From positions 2,046,001-2,110,000 of the forward strand of contig NZ_CP104263.1 in assembly GCF_025244825.1 (NCBI RefSeq): 64,000 nucleotides of DNA, read 5' to 3'. Below the pieces are notes generated by a model, which ran no database searches, was not told where the DNA came from, and saw only the letters and a list, made by a program, of their open reading frames with translations. The stretch comes from Arthrobacter jinronghuae. Lineage in GTDB: Bacteria > Actinomycetota > Actinomycetes > Actinomycetales > Micrococcaceae. How positions within the stretch are numbered: the first letter of the stretch is position 1; each line of letters begins with the position of its first letter. The position numbers and the translations under genes were made by a program. Shown one piece after another: positions 53,983 through 64,000 of the stretch.

Positions 53983-54014
53983 ACGAAGGGCTCCGGAGAT
54001 CCGGAGCCCTTCGT
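53983..54014 (+). terminator. Terminator-like hairpin after hsp20
   Basis: A perfect 15-bp stem (ACGAAGGGCTCCGGA with its complement) around a two-base centre, 22 bp after the hsp20 stop. The downstream T-run is short (TTGT), so efficiency is uncertain. Confidence 0.8.
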
Positions 54015-54192
54015 TGTACCCGCCACCGGTGCACACCCAGTGGCAAACTTCACCCCGATTCCGGTCAATTCCGCTTTCCACGGGGCGGGATACTGGGAAA
54101 TGTACGCCATGAAACGGATCGGGCCGGGGCAAGAGGGTGGCAGCCACAGCTGCAGCCACTAGATTCCGGCGACCGGGAAAGGGGACGCAGCA

Positions 54193-54342
54193 GTGAGGCT
54201 GCCAACTGTCAATCATCGGTACTGGATGATCCACGGAGTACCCCGTGGACTGTTTGGCCGGTTGTCCCGGTTGGGCGGCGCCGCCCAGCTGGCTTTGCTT
54301 TCCCTCCTCGGCGCCAGCGCGGTCCTGTTCGAGCTGCTGTAA
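54193..54342 (+). CDS. Possible small protein, 49 residues, hydrophobic C-terminal half
   Basis: GTG 54193 to TAA 54342 encodes a 49-residue peptide starting MRLPTVNHRYWMIHG with a hydrophobic stretch LALLSLLGASAVLFELL at the end, which could be one membrane helix. AAAGGGG lies seven bases before the GTG. It is not recognised as any family. Its last codons form the first unit of a downstream tandem repeat. In high-GC DNA such short frames are often chance, so this is tentative. Confidence 0.3.
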   Translation: MRLPTVNHRYWMIHGVPRGLFGRLSRLGGAAQLALLSLLGASAVLFELL

Positions 54343-54466
54343 GTAGGAACTGCCCCAGGAACTCGAGCTGCGGTAAAGAGGAACCAACTGCAGGAACTCG
54401 AGCTGCCGGAAGTAAGAATTGCTTCAGGAACTCGCCAGCTGTAAGCAAGAACTGCCGCAGGAACCC
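54331..54466. repeat. Four imperfect 33-35-bp tandem repeats upstream of the priA stop
   Basis: Units at 54331-54364, 54365-54399, 54400-54433 and 54434-54466 share GAGCTGC...AAG.A.GAAC...CAGGAACTC. They differ at several positions, so the array is older than the one near rpsT. It lies in the non-coding gap between hsp20 and the priA end. Function unknown. Apart from the terminator, the possible small frame and this repeat I see nothing else between 53962 and 54494. Confidence 0.85.
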
Positions 54467-54494
54467 GCCGCCGGACGCCTGGACCTAAAGGACG

Positions 54495-56702
54495 TTAAAG
54501 GACGTCAGTTCCGTCCACTCGAATGTAGACGGGATCGCCCGTCCGGCGTGCAGAGGCAGCAGCCTTGGTAGAACGCAGGGCCGCCGTAATCGCGGGTGCT
54601 GCCGTGTACGGGAAAAACAGGAGTGTCCGGTAGCGTCCACCGGCCCCGCCCAGCTGGCCTTCCGGAGACCTGCTGTCCCGTTGCTGGGAGTTGCCCGACG
54701 GCGGAACCACCGCGGGTGCAAGAGGCGCCGGCCCCACGGCCCGGACACCCTCAGGCAGCTCGAGCCGAGTGATAAACGCGTCAAGCCCTTCCCTCGACCC
54801 GCTCAGTTCGGCATACCGTACGGCCGGAGGCAAACCCAGTTCACGCCGCAGCTCCAGTTCGCGTTCCGCCGCCGAAGCCGGGTCCCAACGGAGCAGATGG
54901 CCGACCGTTGCCGAATCATCGGCTGTGACAACCACGAGGCCTTTTTCCGTTGCCGGGCGGACCAGCGCTGCCGCCGTAAACCAGCGGCGCAGGGTGTCCT
55001 CCCCCGCCCGCAGCGATTCCCGGGACAGCATCGCATTGCCGTCCAGCAGGATGGCTGCGGCGTAGCCGCCCGGAGCTACGGGTTCGGCTCCGGGGGTGGC
55101 GACGACCAGGGCCGGGGTGTCCGGAATCTCGGTCCGGATGTGGTCGCCGGCGGACGAAATCACAGTGGTGGAGGGGAACGCACGGCCCAGTTCCTCGGCG
55201 GTGCGCCCGGCACCGGCGGTGGAGCCCCGCAGCTGGGTTCCGCCGCAGTTTCCGCAATGCCACATGGGTTCCGGCCGCCCGCACCAGCGGCATGCCGGAA
55301 TACCGTTCCTGCTGGCCAGGCCCAATGGACCGGAGCAGTTGCGGCAGCGGGCGGGTTCCCGGCATTCCTGGCAGGACAACGCCGGCGAGAAACCGGTCCG
55401 GGCCACCTGGACCAGCACCGGTCCCCGCGTCAGTCCGTCCTGCGCCGCCTTCCACGCTGCGTGCGGTATCCGGGCCCGGGCAGCCAAGGGATCGCGTTCC
55501 ATCGTGAAGGAGTCGGTAGTGCTGACCACCCGCGGGGCATGCGTCCGGACGGTGGAACGTTCGGCGGCTATACCGGCCGCCCAGCCGCTGGCGACCAGCC
55601 GTTGTGCCTCAGTGCTCCGCGAATGGGACGCCAGGAGCAGGGCTGCGTCTTCCAGCTCGGCACGCAGCAGCAGTACGTCGCGGGTGTGCTGGTAGGGCGC
55701 CCGCTGTTCGGCGTGCAGGTCGTCTGCGTCATCCCAGATAACGGCCAGGCCGAGATCCTGCACCGGCGCATAGGCGGCCGAACGGGTACCAATTGCCACG
55801 CGGACATCACCGTGCAGCAACTGGAGGAAACTGCGGTAGCGCGGGGTGGGTCCGTCTTCGGCCGTCAACCGGACAAAGGCAGCTGCCCCGATCCGGGCAG
55901 TAAGCGCGGACTGCACCCGGGAGAGGTCCTTGTTGTCGGGAACGACGACGACGGCGCCCCGCCCGGAGAGCAGCGTGGACCGGACAGCCTCGGCAATTTC
56001 TGCAGGCCAGTCCTGCGGGCCGTAGCCGCCCAGCGAGGAGAGCACAGCGCGGGGGCGGTGGCCCGCGGCCAGATGGGTCAGGAACCGCGGTCCGTGCGGA
56101 TAGCGTGTCAGCGGGTTGGCTCCGGCCCCTTCCGGTCCAGGCACGGCGTCGGCCGGTCCGGGCACGGCGTCGGCCGGTCCCGCCGACGAGCCGCCGCCCG
56201 TACCGGAGTCGCCGTCGGCACCAGAGCCGGCGTCAGCGGATTCCGCCCGGGCCTCGGGAGTAAATTCCTTCTCCACCCGCGCCGCACGCGGCGGAATGGC
56301 TACGCGCAGCACATCGTGGACCGTTCCGGCGTAGCGTGCGGCGACGGCCTCGGCCAGGCGCAGGATCTGCGGGGAAAGCACGGGCTGCGGGGAGATTATC
56401 TTTCCCAGCGGCATCAACCGGGCAGTGGTGTCCGCTTCGGCCACCCGTTCGGTGATGAATCCCGGGAGTTCCTGGCCGCCGAACCGGACTTTGACCCGGG
56501 CGCCCGGCACAGCGTCGGTGTCGAGGTCGGCCGGGACCAGATAGTCAAAGGGACGGTCCAGGTGCGGCAGCGGGGAATCCAGCAGGACGCGGGCAATCGG
56601 CAGGGCGGAAGCCGGCTGCGCCTTGCCCACGGGTTTTGCCGACGGCGTGAAGCCGTGCAGCAGGGAAAGCTGCACGGCCTCAGTGGTGTCGTCGGCGGCC
56701 AT
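54495..56702 (-). CDS. priA: Primosomal protein N' (PriA), helicase motifs lost
   Basis: A 735-residue protein. The N-terminal DNA-binding domain (about 33-140; LDRPFDYLVPADL and VKVRFGGQELPGFI) is intact. The helicase core has no Walker A (GRGAVVVVPDNKDL stands where GxTGSGKT is expected) and DDAD replaces DEEH, so it should not hydrolyse ATP. The zinc-binding cluster survives (CQECREPARCRNC, CRWCGRPEPMWHCGNC). This state is normal for actinobacteria, where PriA is a probable replication-restart scaffold. A GPADAV repeat lies in the linker at about 175-190. It lies six bases downstream of metK. Confidence 0.9.
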   Translation of the reverse strand: MAADDTTEAVQLSLLHGFTPSAKPVGKAQPASALPIARVLLDSPLPHLDRPFDYLVPADLDTDAVPGARVKVRFGGQELPGFITERVAEADTTARLMPLGKIISPQPVLSPQILRLAEAVAARYAGTVHDVLRVAIPPRAARVEKEFTPEARAESADAGSGADGDSGTGGGSSAGPADAVPGPADAVPGPEGAGANPLTRYPHGPRFLTHLAAGHRPRAVLSSLGGYGPQDWPAEIAEAVRSTLLSGRGAVVVVPDNKDLSRVQSALTARIGAAAFVRLTAEDGPTPRYRSFLQLLHGDVRVAIGTRSAAYAPVQDLGLAVIWDDADDLHAEQRAPYQHTRDVLLLRAELEDAALLLASHSRSTEAQRLVASGWAAGIAAERSTVRTHAPRVVSTTDSFTMERDPLAARARIPHAAWKAAQDGLTRGPVLVQVARTGFSPALSCQECREPARCRNCSGPLGLASRNGIPACRWCGRPEPMWHCGNCGGTQLRGSTAGAGRTAEELGRAFPSTTVISSAGDHIRTEIPDTPALVVATPGAEPVAPGGYAAAILLDGNAMLSRESLRAGEDTLRRWFTAAALVRPATEKGLVVVTADDSATVGHLLRWDPASAAERELELRRELGLPPAVRYAELSGSREGLDAFITRLELPEGVRAVGPAPLAPAVVPPSGNSQQRDSRSPEGQLGGAGGRYRTLLFFPYTAAPAITAALRSTKAAASARRTGDPVYIRVDGTDVL

Positions 56703-56708
56703 GGCCGG

Positions 56709-57932
56709 CTACACGTTGAAGTAGCTGCGGAGGTCCTCGACCTTGTCCTTGCGCTCCCAGGTGAAACCTTCGTCCTCGCGGCCGAAGTGGCCGTGGGCGG
56801 CAGTCCGCTGGTAGATGGGACGCTTGAGGTCCAGGCCGTTGATGATGCCCAGCGGACGCAGGTCGAAGACTTCCTTCACAGCGTCGGCAATCCGGGCCGG
56901 GTCAACTGTTTCGGTGCCGAAGGTTTCAACATAGATGCCTACGGGGCGGGCCATGCCGATGGCGTAGGCAATCTGGATTTCCGCACGCCGGGCCAGACCG
57001 GCGGCAACCACGTTCTTGGCTACCCAGCGCATGGCGTAGGCCGCGGACCGGTCTACCTTGCTCGGGTCCTTGCCGCTGAAGGCACCGCCGCCGTGGCGGG
57101 CGAATCCGCCGTAGGTGTCAACGATGATCTTGCGGCCGGTGAGGCCGGCATCGCCGACGGGGCCGCCGATGACGAACGGGCCGCCCGGGTTGATGATGTG
57201 CTCGACGGCCGAGATGTCGAGGTCGGTGCCGGCGAGGACGGGGTTGACCACGTACTCCACCATGTCGGCCCGCAGTTGTTCCAGGTCCAGCTCCGCGGCG
57301 TGCTGCGTGGAGACAACCACGGAGTCCACGGAAACCGGCCGGTCGCCGTCGTACCCCACGGTGACCTGGGTCTTGCCGTCAGGGCGCAGGTACGGAAGGG
57401 TGCCGTCCTTGCGGACAGTGGTGAGGCGTTCGGAGAGCCGGTGTGCCAGCCAGATAGGCGTGGGCATAAGTACCGAGGTCTCGTCGCTGGCGTAGCCGAA
57501 CATGATGCCCTGGTCCCCCGCGCCCTGGGCGTCATAGGGGTCAATGACCTTCCCGGTCCGGTTCTCCAGGGAGTTGAACACGCCTGAAGCAATTTCCGGG
57601 GACTGCTGGCCGATGGAGACGGACACGCCGCAGCGGGCGCCGTCGAAGCCGTTGGCCGAGGAATCGTAACCAATGTCCAGGATGGTGTCGCGCACCAGCT
57701 GCGGGATTTCAACGTAACCCTCGGTGGTTACTTCTCCGGCGACGTGCACCAGTCCGGTGGTCACCAGGGTTTCAACGGCTACCCGGGACTCGGGGTCAAC
57801 CTTGAGCAGGCCGTCGAGGATTGCGTCACTGATCTGGTCACAGATTTTGTCCGGGTGGCCCTCAGTGACGGATTCCGAGGTGAAAAGGCGCAGATTGGAC
57901 TGCGGCTTAGCGGGAGAGGAAGTAGAAGTCAC
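56709..57932 (-). CDS. metK: S-adenosylmethionine synthetase
   Basis: A 407-residue enzyme making SAM from methionine and [35 protein letters not shown] and the P-loop-like [16 protein letters not shown] are exact family signatures. I start at GTG 57932 (MTSTSSPAK); the frame is open upstream but homologs begin near here. No SAM riboswitch is recognised upstream. Part of the carB-pyrF-mihF-gmk-rpoZ-coaBC-metK-priA run, a conserved actinobacterial order. Confidence 0.96.
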   Translation of the reverse strand: MTSTSSPAKPQSNLRLFTSESVTEGHPDKICDQISDAILDGLLKVDPESRVAVETLVTTGLVHVAGEVTTEGYVEIPQLVRDTILDIGYDSSANGFDGARCGVSVSIGQQSPEIASGVFNSLENRTGKVIDPYDAQGAGDQGIMFGYASDETSVLMPTPIWLAHRLSERLTTVRKDGTLPYLRPDGKTQVTVGYDGDRPVSVDSVVVSTQHAAELDLEQLRADMVEYVVNPVLAGTDLDISAVEHIINPGGPFVIGGPVGDAGLTGRKIIVDTYGGFARHGGGAFSGKDPSKVDRSAAYAMRWVAKNVVAAGLARRAEIQIAYAIGMARPVGIYVETFGTETVDPARIADAVKEVFDLRPLGIINGLDLKRPIYQRTAAHGHFGREDEGFTWERKDKVEDLRSYFNV

Positions 57933-57988
57933 GGGATTTACTCTACCGGGCCCCACCGACCATCCAAGCACGCGCAGGGTGCGCAGCC

Positions 57989-59248
57989 TCAGGCGGTGCG
58001 TGCAGCGAGCTCGGCGGAAATCCGCGCGATGATGCGTGCCGAAACGTCGGCTTTGGTACCGGCAGCGCTCTCGCCTGCATCCTCTGCGGCGTCTGCCGGT
58101 GAGAGAATCCTCACCTCGGTTTCGTCCTGGCCGAAGACAAGGGATTTGCCGACCCGGTTGAGGACCAGCAGGTCGCAGCCCTTGCGGGCAAGCTTCTTAC
58201 GCCCGTATTCGAGCACATCGGAGGTGGCATCTCCGGTTTCGGCAGCAAAGCCGACAATGAGCTTGGGGGTGCGTGTTCCGGCTGCGTCGCGCGCCTGGAC
58301 CAGTTCGCGCAGGATGTCGGGATTCCTGACGAGGGTGATCACGGGATCAGCTTCGTCGTCGCGCTTCTTGATTTTGGTGTCCACCACCTGTGAGGGACGG
58401 AAATCCGCCACCGCAGCGGCCATGATCACGACGTCGGAGTCCGCGGCAGCCGCATGCACAGCGGTACGCAGTTCGAGGGCCGTTTCAACGCGGAGAAGCT
58501 CGACGCCGCTCGGCGCCGGAACGTCCATGTGCGCCGCTATGAGCCGCACCCGGGCGCCGGCCGCCAGAGCCGCTTCGGCCAGCGCTGTCCCCTGCTTTCC
58601 TGAGGAGCGGTTGCCGAGGAACCGGACCGGGTCCAGCGGTTCACGGGTGCCGCCGGCAGTGATGGTGACGGTGGTGCCGGCCAGCGCGCCGGGGGCGGAT
58701 GCCGGCTGGGCGGCTTCGGCGGCTGCTTTAACGGCGGCCAGTGCGGCGGTGAAGATAGCCTCAGGTTCCGGCAGGCGGCCGGGGCCGGTGTCCTTGCCGG
58801 TAAGCCGCCCGATGCCCGGCTCCAGCACCACGGCGCCCCGGCTGCGCAGGGTTGCGACGTTGGCGGTGGTTGCGGGATGCATCCACATTTCGGTATGCAT
58901 GGCCGGCGCGAAAACCACCGGCCCGCGGGCCATCAGCAGGGTGTTGGTGAGCAGGTCGTTCGCCTGGCCGGCGGCAGCCCGGGCCAGCAGGTCCGCAGTG
59001 GCCGGGGCCACCACGATCAGATCCGCTTCATGTCCGAGCCGCACATGGTTAACCTTCTCCACTTCGTCGAAGACGGAGGAGGAGACGGGGTTGCCCGAGA
59101 GCGCCTCCCAGGTGGAGACGCCGACGAACTGCTTGGAGGATTCGGTGGGGACAACAGTGACGTTGTGCCCGGCCTCGGTGAAAAGCCGCAGCAGCGACGC
59201 GGCCTTGTACGCGGCGATTCCGCCGCCGACGCCCAGGACTATGCGCAC
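57989..59248 (-). CDS. coaBC: Bifunctional phosphopantothenoylcysteine decarboxylase/synthetase
   Basis: A 419-residue two-domain enzyme for coenzyme A. The N-terminal CoaC flavodoxin-like domain has [12 protein letters not shown], the active-site [18 protein letters not shown] and PAMHTEMW. The C-terminal CoaB domain has [20 protein letters not shown]. Both domains appear complete. Follows rpoZ after about 30 bp. Confidence 0.96.
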   Translation of the reverse strand: MRIVLGVGGGIAAYKAASLLRLFTEAGHNVTVVPTESSKQFVGVSTWEALSGNPVSSSVFDEVEKVNHVRLGHEADLIVVAPATADLLARAAAGQANDLLTNTLLMARGPVVFAPAMHTEMWMHPATTANVATLRSRGAVVLEPGIGRLTGKDTGPGRLPEPEAIFTAALAAVKAAAEAAQPASAPGALAGTTVTITAGGTREPLDPVRFLGNRSSGKQGTALAEAALAAGARVRLIAAHMDVPAPSGVELLRVETALELRTAVHAAAADSDVVIMAAAVADFRPSQVVDTKIKKRDDEADPVITLVRNPDILRELVQARDAAGTRTPKLIVGFAAETGDATSDVLEYGRKKLARKGCDLLVLNRVGKSLVFGQDETEVRILSPADAAEDAGESAAGTKADVSARIIARISAELAARTA

Positions 59249-59280
59249 GCTGCTGCCTTCCCCCTTGTGTTCGCTGAGCT

Positions 59281-59532
59281 TTACTCGGCGTTCTCGTTCG
59301 GGCGCACCACGAGCATGCCGTCGTTGATCTCGCGCAGGGCGATGGACAACGGCTTTTCGTTCAGCTTGGTTTCCACCAGCGGGCCGACGTACTCGAACAG
59401 GCCCTCGTGCAGCTGGGAGTAGTAGGCGTTGATCTGGCGGGCGCGCTTGGCACCGTAGATGACCAGCGCGTACTTGGAATCGGCTGCTTCGAGCAGGTCG
59501 TCGATCGGCGGGTTGATGATGCCTTCAGACAC
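59281..59532 (-). CDS. rpoZ: DNA-directed RNA polymerase subunit omega
   Basis: An 83-residue subunit that helps assemble RNA polymerase around beta-prime. Core: [20 protein letters not shown], then [13 protein letters not shown] and [11 protein letters not shown], as in actinobacteria. I start at GTG 59532, which has GGAG six bases upstream; an upstream TTG would overlap that ribosome-binding site. It lies between gmk and coaBC, the usual position. Confidence 0.95.
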   Translation of the reverse strand: MSEGIINPPIDDLLEAADSKYALVIYGAKRARQINAYYSQLHEGLFEYVGPLVETKLNEKPLSIALREINDGMLVVRPNENAE

Positions 59533-59570
59533 AGGGTTCTCCAAAATTCTTGAACGGGATTCGCGGTTTG

Positions 59571-60143
59571 TCAGCGCGTGCGCGGACTGATTCCCATGAG
59601 TGATACAAGCTCAGCTGCCGCCCGCTGGACGTCATCATTAATGACGGTGTGATCGAACTCGGACTCGGCAGCAAGTTCCAGTTTAGCGGTTTCCAGCCGT
59701 TGCTGCTGCTCTTCGGACGTTTCGGTTCCGCGCCCCACCAGGCGCCGCACCATTTCATCCCATGTGGGCGGGGCCAGGAACACGAAATTCGCCTCCGGCA
59801 TGGACTTCTTAACCTGCCGGGCACCCTGCAGATCGATCTCCAGCAACACGCTGCGGCCCTCGGCCATGGCTGCCTCGACGGTGCGGCGCAGGGTTCCGTA
59901 GCGGTTGCGTCCGTGGACCACTGCCCACTCGAGCATCTGGTCCTTTTCAACCATTTCGTCGAACTCTTCGGCGCTGACAAAGAAGTAATGTACGCCGTCT
60001 TCTTCGCCCGGCCGGGGGGCACGGGTGGTGGCCGAGACGGAAAGCCAGACCTCGGGATAGTTGTCCCGGATATAGGTGGATACAGTGCCCTTGCCAACTG
60101 CGGTTGGACCTGCCAGAACTGTCAGCCGCGGTTGCGACACGTA
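59571..60143 (-). CDS. gmk: Guanylate kinase
   Basis: A 190-residue kinase converting GMP to GDP. P-loop [12 protein letters not shown]-binding [13 protein letters not shown] and YFFVSAEEF are present, and [13 protein letters not shown] is the conserved core strand. I start at GTG 60143 (MSQPRLTVL), with GAGG upstream at good spacing; GTG 60155 is four codons longer and less well supported. Confidence 0.96.
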   Translation of the reverse strand, partial: YVSQPRLTVLAGPTAVGKGTVSTYIRDNYPEVWLSVSATTRAPRPGEEDGVHYFFVSAEEFDEMVEKDQMLEWAVVHGRNRYGTLRRTVEAAMAEGRSVLLEIDLQGARQVKKSMPEANFVFLAPPTWDEMVRRLVGRGTETSEEQQQRLETAKLELAAESEFDHTVINDDVQRAAAELVSLMGISPRTR

Positions 60144-60181
60144 AACCTCATTCACTCGTTGTTATTGCTGGCCTCCGGAGC

Positions 60182-60499
60182 CTAATGGCCCGCCAGCAGG
60201 TCTATCAGCGCCTTGCGCTGATGCACGCCCAACCCCCGGACCCGGCGGGTCGGCGCGATACCTACCGTAGCCATTATTCCAGCTGCGCGGCGCTCCCCGA
60301 CACCAGGCAGGGCGCGCAGCAGGTCCATGACCTTCAGCCGGCCGATTGCTTCCTCTCCGGAACGGGACAGGATGACTTCTTCGATGCTGAGGTCACCGGA
60401 CTTGATTCGTGACTTGACCTCGGCGCGGACAGCTCGGGCCGCAGTGGCCTTTTCGCGGGCCAGCGTACGCTCGGCTTCGGTCAGTGGCTTGAGGTTCAA
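60182..60499 (-). CDS. mihF: Integration host factor, actinobacterial type (MihF)
   Basis: A 105-residue nucleoid protein unrelated to HU/IHF. It is mostly helical with a helix-two-turn-helix end: MDLLRALPGVGERRAAGIMA, then RVRGLGVHQRKALIDLL. It bends DNA and assists phage L5 integrase in mycobacteria. TTG 60499 is the likely start with GGGAG upstream. Position between pyrF and gmk is conserved. Confidence 0.94.
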   Translation of the reverse strand: MNLKPLTEAERTLAREKATAARAVRAEVKSRIKSGDLSIEEVILSRSGEEAIGRLKVMDLLRALPGVGERRAAGIMATVGIAPTRRVRGLGVHQRKALIDLLAGH

Positions 60500-60614
60500 G
60501 AGACTCTCCCGGACGAGGACACACCGCTGTCAGCGGCTCTGCTGGTAGGTCCGAACCTATCCGTAATCGAAGCCCAATTGCAATGGAAACCGCTTCGCAC
60601 CACACGCCGCTCCG

Positions 60615-61484
60615 CTAGCGTACGGATGCCAGCTCCGCTCCGGTCCGCAGCGCTGCCTCGCGCAGGGCCCGGGGATCGGGGCCGGCCCGCAGGATGCCGC
60701 GGCTGGAGGTCGCCAGGACGTTGGGGTACGCCGCAGCGAAGGTTGCGCGCAGGTCGGCGGCCGTTGCGCCCTGGGCGCCCAGTCCCGGTGCGAGCAGCGG
60801 GGCACGCGAGGCGGCAAGGTCAATCTCGAGGTCGGCCAGTGCCGTGCCGACGGTCGCGCCCACCACGAGTCCGACGGAACCCAGCTCCGTCCCGGGAACC
60901 ACTCCCGGACCGGCGTTTTCCGCCGCAGCCGCGTCCACGATCCGGGCCGCTACGGAGCGTGCCGCTCCCCCGGCGCCGACGTGCTGAACGGACGCCCCTT
61001 CCGGGTTTGACGTCAGTGCCAGGACAAACACGCCCCGCCCGCTGGCAGCGGCAAGGTCCAGGGCGGGCCGCAGTGATTCGAACCCGAGATACGGACTGAG
61101 TGTCACGGCGTCGGCCGCCAGCGGCGAACCGTCCCGCAGCCACGCGTCCGCATAGGCAGCCATCGTGGAGCCGATGTCCCCGCGCTTGGCGTCGGCGATA
61201 CTGAGCACGCCGGCGTCCGAACAGGCCGCCAGCAGGCGTTCGAGGACCGCGATCCCGGCGGATCCGTGGCGTTCATACAGCGCCGCCTGCGGCTTCACGG
61301 CTGCAACCTGCTCCCCCACCGCCGCGAGGACGCTGAGGGAGAAACGCTCCAGCCCGGCGGCGTCGTCGTTCAGGCCCCACTCGGCCAACAGCCCGGGATG
61401 CGGATCAATGCCGACGCACAGCTGCCCGCGGCGGTCCATGGCCGCGCGCAGCCGTGTGCCGAAAGCGGGTCGCTCCTCAGGCAC
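60615..61484 (-). CDS. pyrF: Orotidine 5'-phosphate decarboxylase, type 2
   Basis: A 289-residue TIM-barrel enzyme, the last step of UMP synthesis. The catalytic segment reads [16 protein letters not shown] (Lys-x-Asp), with [12 protein letters not shown] near the start and APGLGAQGA in the phosphate loop. The longer length places it in the mycobacterial type-2 group. The GTG start overlaps the carB stop by eight bases, so it is translationally coupled to carB. Confidence 0.95.
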   Translation of the reverse strand: MPEERPAFGTRLRAAMDRRGQLCVGIDPHPGLLAEWGLNDDAAGLERFSLSVLAAVGEQVAAVKPQAALYERHGSAGIAVLERLLAACSDAGVLSIADAKRGDIGSTMAAYADAWLRDGSPLAADAVTLSPYLGFESLRPALDLAAASGRGVFVLALTSNPEGASVQHVGAGGAARSVAARIVDAAAAENAGPGVVPGTELGSVGLVVGATVGTALADLEIDLAASRAPLLAPGLGAQGATAADLRATFAAAYPNVLATSSRGILRAGPDPRALREAALRTGAELASVR

Positions 61485-64000
61485 CGGCTGCCTTCAACCG
61501 GGCCGCGTGTTCCTGCAGTGAGGTCACGTCCCATTCGTAGGACCGCATTGCTTCGATTGCCTGGACCGCAGCACCGAACTCGGAAACGGTGGTGACCACG
61601 GGGCAGCCGATGGACGTGGCCGCGGCACGGATTTCGTATCCGTCGCCGCGGGCCTGACCGCCGGAAGGCGTGTTGACCACGAGGTTGATTTCTCCGGCGG
61701 TAATCAGGTCGACGACGGTCCCTTCCCCGTTCGGTCCCGTACCTTCGCCGACCTTGCGCACCACGGTGGCGGCAATGCCGTTGCGGCGCAGCACCTCGGC
61801 GGTGCCGCCCGTGGAGAGGATCTCGAAGCCGAGGTCGGTCATCCGCTTCACCGGCATGATGATGGAGCGCTTATCCCGGTTCGCCACCGATACGAAGACC
61901 TTGCCGGCGGTGGGCAGGGCACTGTTGGCGGCGGCCTGGGACTTGGCGAAGGCGGTGTCGAAGTACTTGTCGATGCCCATGACCTCCCCGGTGGACCGCA
62001 TTTCCGGGCCCAGCAGGGAGTCCACCACGGTGCCTTCCGGTGTGCGGAACCGGCTGAACGGCAGCACCGCTTCCTTCACGGCCACGGGGGCGTCCAGCGG
62101 CAGGGTGGACCCGTCGCCCACGGCGGTCAGCTTCCCGGCGGCCCGCAGCTCGGCGATGCTGCTGCCGGTGCCGATCAGCGCCGCGGCCTTGGCCAGTTGG
62201 ACGCCGGTGGCCTTGGAGACAAACGGCACCGTGCGGGAGGCACGCGGGTTGGCTTCGATGACGTAGAGGATGTCCGAGGCCAGGGCGAACTGGATGTTGA
62301 TCAGGCCGCGGACGCCGACGCCGGCGGCGATCACCCGGGTGGCTTCGCGGACCCGGTCGATCACGTCGGTGCCGAAGGTGATGGGCGGCAGCACGCAGGC
62401 CGAGTCGCCGGAGTGGATGCCGGCTTCCTCGATGTGCTCCATGATTCCACCCACGTAGAGGTCGGTGCCGTCGAAGAGCGCGTCGACGTCGATCTCGATG
62501 GCGTCTTCCAGGAACCGGTCCACCAGGACCGGATGGTCCGGGGTGATCTCGGTGGCGTTGGCGATGTAGCGGGAGAGGTTGGCTTCGTCGTAGACAATTT
62601 CCATGCCGCGGCCGCCCAAGACATAGGACGGGCGGACCAGGACGGGGTAGCCGATCTCATCCGCCACCCGCTTGGCGTCCTCGAAGGACACGGCCGTGCC
62701 GTTCTTGGGCGCGGTCAGTCCGCCCTCATCCAGGACCTGCTGGAACGCACCGCGGTGTTCGGCCAGGTCGATTGCGGCGGGCGAGGTGCCCAGGATGGGC
62801 ACGCCGGCGTCGGCCAGGGCCTGCGCCAGCTTCAGCGGCGTCTGCCCGCCGAGCTGGACGAAGACGCCCAGGACCCCGCCGGTGCGCTGCTCCGCGGCGA
62901 TGACCTCCAGGACATCCTCCAGGGTCAGCGGCTCGAAGTAGAGCCGGTCGGAGATGTCGTAGTCGGTGGAAACGGTTTCCGGGTTGCAGTTGATCATCAC
63001 GGTCTCGTGGCCGGCTTCGCGCAGTGCCATGGTCGCGTGGACGCAGGAGTAGTCGAACTCGATCCCCTGCCCGATCCGGTTCGGGCCCGAGCCGAGGATG
63101 ATGATGGACGGCTTGGCGTGCTCGGCCACCTCGTCCTCCTCGTCATACGAGGAGTAGTGGTACGGCGTGTACGCGGCGAATTCGGCGGCGCAGGTGTCCA
63201 CTGTCTTGTAGACCGGCCGCACGTTCAGGGCGTGCCGCACGCCGCGCACCACTGCTTCGGGGGTGTTGGTCAGCGCACCGATCTGCTCATCGGAGAAGCC
63301 GTGCCGCTTGGCCAGGCGGAGAATGTCCTCGTCGACCGACGGCGTGGCGCGGATCTGCTCAGCGGTTTCGTTGATGAGCACCAGCTGGTCCAGGTACCAG
63401 GGGTCAATGCCGGTGGCTTCGAAGAGTTCCTCGATCGTTGCCCCGCCCAGCAGGGCCTGCTGCACCTGCTGCAGCCGGGCGGTGGTGGGCCGCCGGGAAG
63501 CCTCAATGAGTCCGGGCACGTCGGCGGCATCCACCGGATCAAAGGACAGCGAAGAGCCCTTCTGCTCCAGCGAACGCAGCGCCTTCTGCAGGGCTTCGGT
63601 GAAGTTGCGGCCGATCGCCATGGCCTCGCCCACGGACTTCATGGTGGTGGTCAGCGTGGGATCCGCGGCCGGGAACTTCTCGAACGCGAACCGCGGAACC
63701 TTCACCACCACGTAGTCCAGGGTGGGCTCGAACGACGCCGGGGTCTTCTTGGTGATGTCGTTCGGAATCTCGTCCAGGGTGTAGCCGAGGGAAAGCTTTG
63801 TGGCGATCTTGGCGATGGCGAAGCCGGTGGCCTTGGATGCCAGGGCCGAGGAGCGGGACACGCGGGGATTCATTTCAATGACCACCACGCGGCCGGTGTC
63901 CGGCTCGATGGCGAACTGGATGTTGCAGCCGCCGGTGTCCACGCCTACCTCGCGGATCACGGCGATCGCGATGTTGCGCAGCTTCTGGTACTCGCGGTCG
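61477..64000 (-). CDS. carB: Carbamoyl-phosphate synthase large subunit (5'-truncated by window edge)
   Basis: 840 residues of the C-terminal side of about 1,100 are in the window; the start lies beyond the right edge, and the frame continues from GTG 63960 back to the edge as [13 protein letters not shown]. Visible are the end of the first ATP-grasp half ([20 protein letters not shown]), the oligomerisation region, the second ATP-grasp ([32 protein letters not shown]) and the C-terminal MGS-like allosteric domain ([16 protein letters not shown]). It makes carbamoyl phosphate for pyrimidine and arginine synthesis. Confidence 0.97.
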   Translation of the reverse strand, partial: DREYQKLRNIAIAVIREVGVDTGGCNIQFAIEPDTGRVVVIEMNPRVSRSSALASKATGFAIAKIATKLSLGYTLDEIPNDITKKTPASFEPTLDYVVVKVPRFAFEKFPAADPTLTTTMKSVGEAMAIGRNFTEALQKALRSLEQKGSSLSFDPVDAADVPGLIEASRRPTTARLQQVQQALLGGATIEELFEATGIDPWYLDQLVLINETAEQIRATPSVDEDILRLAKRHGFSDEQIGALTNTPEAVVRGVRHALNVRPVYKTVDTCAAEFAAYTPYHYSSYDEEDEVAEHAKPSIIILGSGPNRIGQGIEFDYSCVHATMALREAGHETVMINCNPETVSTDYDISDRLYFEPLTLEDVLEVIAAEQRTGGVLGVFVQLGGQTPLKLAQALADAGVPILGTSPAAIDLAEHRGAFQQVLDEGGLTAPKNGTAVSFEDAKRVADEIGYPVLVRPSYVLGGRGMEIVYDEANLSRYIANATEITPDHPVLVDRFLEDAIEIDVDALFDGTDLYVGGIMEHIEEAGIHSGDSACVLPPITFGTDVIDRVREATRVIAAGVGVRGLINIQFALASDILYVIEANPRASRTVPFVSKATGVQLAKAAALIGTGSSIAELRAAGKLTAVGDGSTLPLDAPVAVKEAVLPFSRFRTPEGTVVDSLLGPEMRSTGEVMGIDKYFDTAFAKSQAAANSALPTAGKVFVSVANRDKRSIIMPVKRMTDLGFEILSTGGTAEVLRRNGIAATVVRKVGEGTGPNGEGTVVDLITAGEINLVVNTPSGGQARGDGYEIRAAATSIGCPVVTTVSEFGAAVQAIEAMRSYEWDVTSLQEHAARLKAAGA

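Noticed and set aside
54681..57587. 968-codon open frame on the plus strand opposite priA and metK
   Set aside because: It crosses two confirmed genes on the other strand and has no domain; a GC-rich shadow.
57933..57988. SAM riboswitch upstream of metK
   Set aside because: The gap is only 56 bp and shows no pattern of a known SAM aptamer; metK is inside an operon.

Overview
This is high-GC actinobacterial DNA, most likely from the Micrococcaceae (Arthrobacter or a close relative). Several signs agree: GTG and TTG starts are frequent, core gene order matches that group (lepA-hemW-hrcA-dnaJ-rsmE-phoH-ybeY-CNNM-era-leuA on one side, leuS-degV-comEA-comEC-holA-rpsT on the other), MihF replaces a conventional IHF, PriA has lost its helicase motifs, and a mycobacterial-type SOS box and both CIRCE and HAIR heat-shock operators are present. 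No computed GC values or database searches stand behind this; calls rest on motifs and family knowledge.

Layout. 1-21.4 kb is housekeeping DNA: the first codons of leuA with a leucine leader peptide and attenuator, an LCP cell-wall ligase, then the tightly overlapped chain era/CNNM/ybeY/phoH, a GerMN lipoprotein, rsmE, dnaJ, hrcA, two conserved actinobacterial genes, hemW, lepA, a PemK-like protein, rpsT, holA, comEC and comEA. 21.4-33.5 kb is an accessory carbohydrate island, visibly less GC-rich and with TTA codons. It holds a divergent pair of operons: aldolase-dehydrogenase fusion, PfkB kinase and DeoR repressor on the minus strand; a CUT2 sugar ABC transporter, a SIS isomerase, a DhaKL-type kinase and an RpiB-type isomerase on the plus strand. 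It separates comEA from degV/leuS, which are normally neighbours. A decayed TerD-family gene sits at its right edge.

34-60 kb: degV and leuS (with a second leucine leader/attenuator), an ECF sigma factor with a SnoaL-like tail, a coupled epimerase/BASS transporter/flavin monooxygenase operon, glpFK, an AKR/hydrolase/glycosyltransferase operon, an OhrR-like regulator with an oxidoreductase and an operator, an APH-like kinase, a DUF222-HNH gene whose start codon lies inside a SOS box, an MBL hydrolase and hsp20 under CIRCE plus HAIR. 54-64 kb is a minus-strand core operon of nucleotide and cofactor genes: carB-pyrF-mihF-gmk-rpoZ-coaBC-metK-priA; carB runs off the right edge.

The best candidates for something not yet described are the catabolic island, whose enzyme set fits no textbook pathway, and a long perfect palindrome embedded in the comEC reading frame. 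The two leucine attenuators sharing the same leader core are a clear regulatory observation.
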